Below are positions 55,966 to 64,000 of a DNA stretch of 64,000 bases, one piece after another (positions within the stretch are counted from its first letter, which is position 1; each line of letters starts with the position of its first letter). Under the pieces are notes generated by a model. The model was not told the origin of the DNA, did not search any database, and was given only the letters and a program-made list of their open reading frames with translations. Location: the NCBI GenBank assembly GCA_025506515.1, contig CM046451.1, forward strand, positions 65,241,635 to 65,305,634, read 5' to 3'. The translations under genes and the position numbers were made by a program. Source of the stretch: Flaveria trinervia. Its lineage: Eukaryota > Streptophyta > Magnoliopsida > Asterales > Asteraceae.

Positions 55966-56695
55966 TGTTGATACATATATGTACCTATATCCTGATCTGA
56001 ATGTAATATGTCTTACACTTATGTAATTATTGGGTACTTAATGAAATACAAAATGTTTGGTTGTGTCTATAATGTTTAATATTTCATTAATGAGTTGTTT
56101 AATGCATATTGACTTAATTATATAGGTTTGTGATTGTTTGAAATGTTATGCATAATGTTATAATAATGAGTACATTCAAACTTGGTGAAGTGAAGTTCTC
56201 ATGTGTCCGACTGGACCATGCGCCCCAACAGTGGTCAAGCGTCCGAATGGCCATGCGACTGAGTGTCCATGCGCCTAAATAGTTCATACGCCTGAACAAC
56301 TTCATGCGTCTTACTCAGTCGCACGGTTGAACACTAAGTTATGCGAATGGATCAACCTCATGGCTCAATCGCACGAATGAACCATTCTAATGGTTCAGTC
56401 GCACGAATGAGCAACCCTAAACTATAAATACCACCTAATTTGTGGAAAAATGTAAGCATTGAATCCACTTCGACACCATACGTACCCTAGCCATCCAGAA
56501 GCCTCTAATTCGTACTCCAAGTTCATAGAACGCTGTAGATCGATTCTCAATCGATTCTTGACGTTAGATTCAATTCGTTATTGGGTCTACGTGCGTTCTC
56601 ATTGATTGGATCGCCAATCAAATAGGATTCCGCACTATTTGGTTTGGTTTAACATGTTAATGAGTTGGTGTTTGGTCAAATACCAGATCCTAACA
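55966..56695 (+). repeat. B2 5' LTR (family B)
   Basis: A 730-bp LTR, TGTTGATACA...GATCCTAACA, with the primer site two bases after. It is inserted in C2 ORF3, whose coding sense stops exactly here. It holds the CAGTCG/CATTCG words and CGCCCCAACAGT (56221-56232). Confidence 0.93.
56423..56430 (+). promoter_or_regulatory. B2 5' LTR TATA box
   Basis: TATAAATA about 270 bases before the LTR end. Intact, so this LTR could still start transcription into gag and the inverted B3 copy. Confidence 0.6.
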
Positions 56696-56697
56696 AG

Positions 56698-56709
56698 TGG
56701 TATCAGAGC
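56698..56709 (+). promoter_or_regulatory. B2 primer binding site
   Basis: TGGTATCAGAGC, perfect initiator tRNA-Met complement. Confidence 0.95.
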
Positions 56710-57188
56710 TATAGGCTCTTGATTACGTGTTGATTCAATCGTTTTGATACAAAATTGTGTTTTTGCATCAAAGAAACGCAATCTTTTTGTGTCTAACGGA
56801 GTCTTGGACGTTTCCTGATCAAAAAGTGTAGCTTTCCGGCATACGGCTATTAGGCTTTGGTAAAATTCGAGTTTTTACGGACAAAACAAGTTTAACCTAC
56901 GAATTATCAAACTACAGCAGGTTCAGTCACACGATTGGCTTAATCGCACGACTGAGTTCATACGCATCTTTCAACCGCACGATTGAACTCATTCGTATCC
57001 TCATTCGTACGACTGAGATCTTCATTCGGACTGCTCAACCGCATTAGTTTATTCGGACGACTGGCTCATCCGCATTTGCTTAGTCGCACGATTAACCCAT
57101 CCGCACTTGTTCAATCGCCCGAATAAGCCCAATCGCATACCTTCATTCGCATCCATCAGCAGCTTGTTAAATAGTAAAGTGAAGTTTA
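56710..57188 (+). other. B2 leader with palindromic CGCACGA words
   Basis: Untranslated leader between primer site and gag. From 56930 to 57165 it has many TCATTCG, CGCACGA and CGACTGA words like those of the LTR and the B1 spacer. A weak GTAAAA donor-like word is at 56860. No gene seen. Confidence 0.65.
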
Positions 57189-58722
57189 ATGGAGGATCAA
57201 TTTTCAGCATACACAGCAAGTAGAGATACATGTATTCAGAATCTACTACTGTTGGAGAACGAAGTGGGGATTCACAATAAACCCCCAAAACTTATTACGT
57301 TAGACGACTACCCACAATGGAAGCAACGTTTCAAAATCTACTTAAATGGAGTGGATACAAATTTGTGGGAGGCAATAGAGTCGGGGTACAGCATGCCAGT
57401 TAGAGCTGACGGAGTAAAACTTACTCTAAGTGGCATGTCGGACGCACAGAAGGTAAAACACAACACTGAGAAGAAAGTCTACGCCTTGCTTACTCAGTCT
57501 ATTCCAAAGGATATTTTCCATCAGTATTCGGAGTATACTCAAGCCAAGAAACTTTGGGATGCGTTGGAGAAGAGGTATGACGGGAATGCCTCTCTGAAGG
57601 CTATCAAGGCAAAAGCATTGAAGAAGGAGTTTAAGAACTTCTCTTCAATGGGAAAAGAAGGCCTTGATGATGTGATCGATAGATTCTACCACTTGATGTG
57701 TGAGATGCACACTCATGGAGTGGTTACTTTGATGGAAGATAAGGTATCCAACTTTGCTGATGGATTACCAGAAAAATGGGGTTCGTTTGTTTCAAATTTC
57801 AAACAGAATGGAATGCTCTCGAAGTTAGACATAAATGACTTCATTCTAAAACTGAGAGAAGAAGAGCTTAGGATGAAGTATCGAGCCCAAAAGGCAAACT
57901 ACGATAAGAATCCCACACTCTACAATGCTACACCTTCAGTCAAGACATCTGGAGCACCACTACAAACTGCCTTCATCTCAAGCGCAGGAGTTCCAGCACA
58001 ACCCTCAACTTCAGGATCCGAAATGTCAGGGTCGTCTAGCACCCAATATATGATACCTGAAGCTAATGCAGCAAAACTTAAAACCGACAACCTCGGGAAT
58101 ATAACTATGGTCATGGCCAGAGAACATATGGACCTTTTAGCTGCAGTGGTTCAATCCTACGATGGATTAATTGCTGGAAAGATAGGTAACTACCACCTGG
58201 CAGGTGAAGATTATGAGCAGGTGGATGAAATGGAGTTGGAACGAATGGACATAATGTGGGCTTTGGCAAGTGCTGTCCGACGAGCTAAAAAGTTTGTCAA
58301 AAAGACCGGATAGAACCTGGTTGCAACAAAAGATACAACCTTTGGGTTTGATAAGTCAAAGGTTATATGTTTCAACTACGGTGAGAAGGGACACTTCAAG
58401 AGGGAGTGCATAAAACCAAAGAAGACAGGTAATGAAATCCCTTCTCGTTATTTAACCGTCAAGACAAGTCCACAGCTAGTAATGCTGACTCATCAAGTAA
58501 GAATCCAAAAGCCTTAACTGCTAATGAAGATGAAGGACATGACTAGAGCTTTTGGTTTGTCTGACTAGGAGAGTCAAATATTACTAGTGTTGAGGATATT
58601 GATGACGATTTTGCTAGTGAAGGAGATATGGCAGTAGAGCTCGCAATGTCAAATTCTGAAGATACGACAAATGTGGTCAACTACGTGCCTGAAGAAGAAA
58701 AATCTGCAAAAGCATCATCATT
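57189..58722 (+). pseudogene. gag: B2 gag, best family B copy, with mutated knuckle
   Basis: Gag starting MEDQFSAYTASRDTC. It is open for 374 codons to a TAG (58311-58313). UBN2 landmarks: PPKLITLDDYPQWKQRFKIY, LWEAIESGY, EYTQAKKLWDALEKRYDG, and an LREEELRMKYRAQ helix. After the stop, knuckle 1 reads CFNYGEKGHFKREC (58368-58409), with the second Cys changed to Tyr. The acidic tail is interrupted by TAG twice and stops at EEEKSAKASS, a few codons short of the candidate donor. There the sequence switches to an inverted copy of the same family. Its ATG and leader make it the reference start for family B gag. Confidence 0.92.
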
Positions 58723-58760
58723 GTGAACTTGTCATAGTCGAACCTGTACATCCTAGTTGA
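58723..58760. other. Junction filler between B2 (+) and B3 (-)
   Basis: About 38 bases that I cannot place firmly in either copy. After it the minus strand reads as the acidic integrase-RT linker of family B. It marks an inverted join. Confidence 0.5.
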
Positions 58761-60309
58761 TCTGATCATTTTCTTCATTTTCTTCATCAGAGGTGGAGTC
58801 ACTCACATCAACTGCTCCCCCTGAGTTGGTAGGATTATGACTTGTTGAATCTTGAGACGGTGGGTTCAAGACATCGTACATCATCTTTTTTGCCAACTCA
58901 TTTCTGAAGAAGAAAGAGATATGTTGAAGGACTTGAAGAATCCATCATAGTCGAAGAAGTAAGCAGGCCCTTTTCCAGCAGGCGGTGTGATATATCTCTG
59001 AACATCAACATTGCACCACACCTCTACTTGACCCGTTGAGTTGTTGTAAACTCTCTTGTTCGGTATGTTGTATCCTAAGAAGATCCCTTCATCAACCTTT
59101 TCACTGAATTTTCCCTCCTGAGTCTTTTTTCAGCAGGGTGCACGGAGCGCCAAATGGCTTGAGATATTCCAAGTTAGGTTTACGAGATATTACAAGTTAG
59201 GTTTACGTCGCTATAATAACTCGTAGCATGTTTTTCCATGGCGTTTTACTACCAGAACTCGATGAGAGTATAACATGCATTTGCCACTGCTTCATTCCAA
59301 AATTGGATAGGCAGTTTTGAGTCTGCCAGCATTGTCCATGCTGTCTCTATCAAGTTGTGGTTCTTCCGTTCAGCAATGTCGTTCATCTAAGGGGTATATG
59401 CTGAGGAAAATTGATGCACAATTCCCTTTTCCTTGCAATAGTCCTCCATCCTCTAATTCTTGAACTCGGTTCTGTTGTCTGAGTGCACCTATCTTACCTT
59501 CAGCTTGTATAGGGATTCCAGTGTAGTTACCAATTCCTTGAAGGATTTAAATGTTTCTGATTTGGATTTTGGAAACATAATCCAAGAGAACCTTGAGTAG
59601 TCATCAGTAACTACATAGCAATACAAGTCATCTGTGATGCTTCTTGTACTTACTGGACCAAACAGATCCATGTGAAGGAGCTCAAGTGGAAGTTCTATAG
59701 AATGAGCTTTCTTTTCCTTATGAGACTTCTTCGTCTGTTTACCCTTTTTGCATGCAACACAAAAATCTGAGAGTTGGATGTTTTTGACATTTACTCCCCT
59801 CATAAGATCATTCTGGATCAAGTGATTCGTTTTTCTCAGATTTATGTGACTATTCTCCTATGCTAGGAGATGGAGTCCTTCTCAGTAGCTTTGGAGAAGA
59901 AACATTGGACTTCATTATTTGTTGTGGATGCCTTTGATAGATCCAAGACATAGAGATCATTATATCTAGAAGCTGACATAAGGATCTGGTCCTCCGGGAT
60001 CATGTATTCCTTCTTTAGTACGTAGCACTTTTGGTTGTCAAATACTACCTTGAATCCTTTATCACAGATTTGAGAGACAGAAAGCAGGTTATTTTGTAAT
60101 TGTTGGACAAGGTTTACCTTATCAAATTTAACCTTCTCATTTCCCATTTCTCCTTGGTCTGTGATATACCCACCTTTGTTTCTAGCAAATGAAAAATGCC
60201 CTCCTTTAATTTGTCTGACATTTGATAAGAGAGCTCTGTTCCCTGTCATGTGCCTAGATGCTCCACTATCAATAATCCACGTGTTAGTCTCAGAACTATA
60301 GCGAACACA
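58761..60309 (-). pseudogene. pol: B3 protease, integrase and linker start
   Basis: Family B Pol in the opposite direction to B2. It begins CVRYSSETNTWIIDSGASRHMTG. The pre-integrase finger keeps CVACKKGKQ, and the core has HMDLFGPVSTRSI and SDNRTEF with the second Asp retained (Gly to Arg beside it). A stop precedes it in KVR*VHSD, and IAERKN keeps the third acid. Frame breaks occur near 59860-59830 and 59490, and the integrase C-terminus is degraded. It ends in the Ser/Asp/Glu linker at the junction with B2. RT is absent. Confidence 0.83.
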
Positions 60310-61523
60310 CTAGGATGTAGAAGAAGAATCAGCCATGAGTGCTGGCTCGATTGTCTCTGGTTCTGGTGTTTCAGATGATGATGCATTTGCAGATTTTTCT
60401 TCTTCAGGCAGGTAGTTGACCACATTTGCAGTATCTTCAGAATTTGACATTGCAAGCTCTACTGCTATATCTCCGTCACTTGAAGAATCGTCATCAATAT
60501 CCTCCACACTAGCTATATTTGACTCTCCTGGTGAGACGAACCGAAAGTTCCAGTCCTGTCCTTCATCTTCATTAGCAGTTAAGGCTTTTGGATCCTTACT
60601 TGATGAGTCAGCATTACTAGCTGTGGACTTGTCTTGACGGTTAAATGACGAGAAGGGATTTCCATTACCTGTCTTCTTTGGTTTTATGCACTCCCTCTTG
60701 AAGTGTCCCTTCTCACCGCTGTTGAAACATGTAACCTTTGATTTATCAAACCCAAAGGTTGTGTCTTTTGTTGCAACCAGGTCTGGTCTTTTTGACAAAC
60801 TTTTTAGCTCGTTGGACAGCACTTGCCAAAGCCCACATTATGCCCATTCGTTCCAACTCCATTTCATCCACCTACTCATAATCTTCATCTGCCAGGTGGC
60901 AGTTACCTATCTTTCCAGCAATTAATCCATCATAGGATTGAACCATTACAGCTAAAAGGTCCATATGTTCTCTGGACACCTCCACAATTACATTCCCGAG
61001 GTTGTCGGTTTTAAGTTTTGCTGACGACCCTGACATTTGGGATCCTAAAGTTGAGGGTTGGGCTAGAACTCCTACGCTTGAGATGAAGGCAGTTTGTAGT
61101 GGTGCTCCTGATGTCTTGACTGAACGAGTAGCATTGTAGAGTGCAGGATTCTGATTGTAGTTTGCCTTTTGGGCTCGATACTTCATCCTAAGCTCTTCTT
61201 CTCTCAATTGAGAATGAAGTCATTTATGTCTAACTTCGAGAGCATTCCATTATGTCTGAGATTTGAAACAAACGAACCCATTTTTCTAGTAATCCATCAG
61301 CAAAGTTGGATACCTTATCTTCCATCGAAGTAACCACTCCATGAGTGTGCATCTCACTCATCAAGTGGTAGAATCTATCGATCATATCATCAAGGCCTTC
61401 TTTCCCATTAAAGAGAAGTTGTCAAACTCCTTCTCCAATGCTTTTGCCTTGATAGCCTTCAGAGAGGCATTCCCATCATACCTCTTCTCCAACGCATCCT
61501 AAAGTTTCTTGGCTTCAGTATGC
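60310..61523 (-). pseudogene. gag: B3 gag joined directly to protease without the linker intron
   Basis: Gag from about codon 117 (EYTQAKK equivalent) to ...PALMADSSSTS. The first part and the primer site are missing because the LTR edge joins gag directly at 61523/61524. There are several frame changes before 60822. Knuckle 1 reads CFNSGEKGHFKREC, second Cys to Ser. The tail is colinear with B1 up to the residue at the donor, where B3 has TAG in place of the B1 CAG, and protease sequence follows at once. The 1247-bp segment of B1 is absent. Confidence 0.85.
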
Positions 61524-62240
61524 ATCTAGTATTTGACCAAACACCAACTGATTAACGTGTTAACCAAACCAAATAGTGCAGAATCCTTTTTGATTGGCGA
61601 TCCAATCAGTGAGAACGCACGTAGAACATAATAACGAATTGAATCTAACGTCAAGAATCGATTAAGAATCGATCTACATCATTCTATGAACTTTGAGTAC
61701 GAACTTAGAGGCTTCTGGACGGCTAGGGTACGTCTGGAGTCGAAGTGGATTAAACGCTTACATTTTTCCATGAATTAGGTGGTATTATAGGTTAGGGTTG
61801 CTCATTCGTGCGACTGAACCATTAGCATGGTTCATTCGTGCGATTGAGCCATGCGGTTGATCCATTCGCACAACTGAGTGTTTAGTCGTGCGACTGAGTC
61901 AGACACATGAAGTTGTTTAGGCGTATGAACTATTTAGGCGCATGGACACTCCAGTCGCATGGCCATTCGGACGCGTGACCACTGTTGGGGCGCATGGTCC
62001 AGTCGGACGCATGAGAACTTCACTTCACCAAGTTTGAATGTATTCATTATTATAACATTATGCATAACACTTCAACATCACAAACCTATATTATTAATCA
62101 ATGCGTTAAGCAACTCACTAATGAAATATTAAACATTATAGACACAACAAACATTTGTATTTCACTAAGTACCCAATAATTACATAAGTGTAAGACATAT
62201 TACATTCAGATCAGGATCTAGGCACATATATGTGTCAACA
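61524..62240 (-). repeat. Family B LTR shared by B4 (as 3' LTR) and B3 (as 5' LTR)
   Basis: Minus strand starts TGTTGACACATATATG after a polypurine tract, and its inner end stops about 8 bases short of the usual TCCTAACA before running into B3 gag. So it is a 3' LTR for B4 and the 5' LTR position of B3. This is the structure left by LTR recombination in a tandem pair, plus a deletion of the primer site and gag start. Confidence 0.82.
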
Positions 62241-62242
62241 AA

Positions 62243-62251
62243 CTCCCCCTT
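62243..62251 (-). promoter_or_regulatory. B4 polypurine tract
   Basis: Minus strand AAGGGGGAG two bases before the LTR, as in B1. Confidence 0.88.
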
Positions 62252-62265
62252 GGACCTAGATCTAT

Positions 62266-63389
62266 CTATTGTCTAACATCTTTCATGATTTCCTCAAACT
62301 TTTTGTACTTAGCTTCTTTGGTGACTCTTGTGTTTATTAAAAAACAAAACAGAGTCTTATCACTTTTTGGAACTGTAAGCTTGTACAATATCCTGTGGGT
62401 CGTAGAACAGTGGCCACTTGTATAAAGTATAAACATCTTGTGCTGACTAGTTGGTGACCACATCATAGTACCACCATTTGAAATATGGAGTGAAGTCTTG
62501 TGGCATCTCACGTAGTAGGATCTTAGACATTGTACGTGGTGGACTCCACTCAGCACTACTCTAGGTTTACCAGTTTGGCATCAACTTTAGATCTTCTGAT
62601 GTACCTCGTTGGTTGTTGAGGTTTGAAGTTCACCCATCTAGTATGGTACTCCCTCTTTATAGCAGCTTCAAACCAGCCTGACATCTTACGAGGGTCAGCA
62701 TATAACAAGTTTAACTTTGCTTACTGGTTGAGCTCAAAACCTGGAAGAGTCTTTAGATCATGTGGAAATCTGACGTACTCTATTCCCTTCTCACGTTTAA
62801 CCGCGTAAGCGTTGTGGTCTGCAAAATGTGCCCACGCTATGATCCTGCCTGCCACCTTTTGATGTTTCTTGACCTTATATATTTTTTTGTAGACAGTTGA
62901 TGTTGTAGCTCTGCGTTGGGGTTTGATTTCTTCAAAATATGCTGCCCATTCAGCCTTTTTGATTTTGACTTAGGCGTTTGAGGCTTGGGCCTTTTCTTTA
63001 TCCTTTTCTGACTCTTTCTCCATCCTGTCCAGAGTCTCAAACGTGTCACTAACAAGAGTGTCTCCCTATTGGTAATGGCAGTTCCCTCCTTGTTAGTGTA
63101 CTCTGGATAGTGATGAGCCATGACATCTCTATCTTAATCTCATCGACATCGTGAAGCTCATAGTCACTCTCTGTTTGCATAGTTGGAGCATCCTTCACAA
63201 TTTCATCAGGATTGAGCCGGAATATTCAGCCAGTTTCTCATTGGTGAGATCATGAATTATTTCTCCTTCTTCAGGATGTAATCCACTGATCGTCTGACAA
63301 TCCCTGCAGATCCAGAATCATTGTGAGTTGAGTCTTGATCTGTTGGAGGGGAGCAACATCATATTCATCTCCTTGAAAGTTAGGATCTT
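62266..63389 (-). pseudogene. B4 ORF3 exon 2
   Basis: C-terminal part of family B ORF3. It opens DPNFQGDEYDVAPLQQIKTQ and continues QLTMILDLQG without the one-base deletion seen in B1. Frame is lost soon after near 63310 and again below. It has recognisable blocks for EWAACFEE-like, YCVRFPHDLKTL-like and module 2 (FKWWYYD, about 62480-62455), ending near KYKKFEEIMKDVRQ at 62266. It ends right before the polypurine tract. Confidence 0.75.
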
Positions 63390-63533
63390 CTTGATTTAAA
63401 ACATGTAACACATCAATCACTTAGTCAACAAACAGATTAGTAAACATTAATAATAACCATAAACATTAAATACATTAATTAGATACAATATTCCAATACA
63501 CAAGTTTCAAAAACATAAACAACTATGCATTAC
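63390..63533 (-). other. B4 ORF3 intron (144 bp)
   Basis: GTAATGCATA...TTTTAAATCAAG, AT-rich, with an in-frame TAG soon after the donor and a CTAAG about 35 bases from the end. Same length, phase (1) and codon position as in B1, although the internal sequence has diverged clearly. Confidence 0.75.
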
Positions 63534-64000
63534 TCTTGTCTTGAATAGCTGGTGTGTCAGTAGGATCACAGAAGACGATGGGGCTCCTTGGTCTTGATTT
63601 TTCTTTGTGCGCCTCTCTTGACCTTGAGCTTATGTAGATGCAGCTTCACCTCCTTTGTCATCATCATCATCATGATCAACCTTATCACCTGCATCAGTGT
63701 CATCTCCTTAATCATCACATTCATCATCTTCATCATCATCACTGTCATCATCATCACTGTCATTATCATCACCATCAACTCCATCTCGTTCTCGGATCTT
63801 TAGGGCCTCATCTTTGGATCCCTTCAGTCTCAGCATAAGCTTCTTGTTCTGGGCCTCCAAAACTTGTATCCTTTGTATTGAGGATGTATGCATCTCTCTC
63901 ATTCAGTAATCTCTTGGCTCTGGGCCTCTATCCTTTGGGCTTGGGATGCATTAAGCTCCATCAACTGATTAAGCTGAGAGGCTCACTGTTCATCCGTCGC
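63534..64000 (-). pseudogene. B4 ORF3 exon 1, C-terminal part
   Basis: Coiled-coil sequence (IQRIQVLEAQNKKLMLRLKG at about 63885-63826) leads into an Asp-rich run coded by GAT/GAC repeats (63790-63665), then the PAIQDK end before the intron. It continues past the window edge. A frame change lies near 63570. Confidence 0.75.

Noticed and set aside
63566..63838. Open frames full of Met/Asp or Ile/His opposite and beside the GAT repeat
   Set aside because: Shadows of the Asp-rich run in B4 ORF3, produced by a trinucleotide repeat.

Overview
This window reads as plant intergenic DNA built almost entirely from nested, decayed Ty1-copia LTR retrotransposons. No intact host protein gene is visible. 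The repertoire (UBN2-type Gag, CCHC knuckles, DSG(A/C) protease, HHCC plus DDE integrase, copia RT with YVDD, RNase H, and a primer site complementary to plant initiator tRNA-Met) fixes the group. The 10-12 kb size, AGGGGGAG polypurine tracts, short palindrome arrays and a large extra ORF after pol are Sirevirus-like. The extra ORF resembles, from memory only, unnamed TE ORFs of Asteraceae, so an Asteraceae or related eudicot host is an inference.

I sort the elements into families A-F. Left cluster: C1 (-, gag and 5' LTR, 1-1780) sits in A0 (+, 1781-4233). A0 is fused to a 5'-truncated B1 (+, 4234-16499), whose 3' LTR abuts A1 (+, 16500-27747). Middle: D (-, 27785-32981), E (-, integrase/linker, split by F1, a solo LTR), A3 (-, ORF3 remnant), F2 (+, LTR and gag), then 38.1-39.9 kb of AT-rich DNA with a tRNA-derived SINE-like segment. 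Right cluster: C2 (-, 39926-55965) carries the complete A2 element (-, 40768-53090, target duplication ATTAC) in its 3' LTR and is cut by B2 (+, 55966-58722). B2 faces B3 (-, 58761-61523). B3 shares one LTR with B4 (-, 62241-64000, running off the window).

The most interesting signal is RNA processing. In A1, A2 and B1 the segment between Gag and protease has a 5' splice site and a CTAAT...AG 3' splice site, both in phase 0, so its removal would fuse Gag to Pol in frame. Left in, it extends Gag with a second zinc knuckle and ends at a TAA that lies inside the CTAAT branch site. B3 lacks exactly this segment, as if copied from spliced RNA. The 3' ORF (ORF3) has its own signals. In family B there is a strong 3' splice site just before its ATG and a 144-bp phase-1 intron kept in two copies. 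In family A there is a TATAAA exactly 113 nt before the start in all three copies.

ORF3 of families A, B and C shares one layout: an N-terminal globular domain (A and B; the C N-terminus is not in the window), a low-complexity and coiled-coil middle, basic clusters, and two copies of a short W-x-Y/F module. I see no signal peptide or membrane segment, so it does not look like an envelope gene. All coding regions carry stops or frameshifts. Confidence is high for family assignments and for A and B boundaries, moderate for the splicing model, and low for the ends of F, the unassigned AT-rich stretch and the host.
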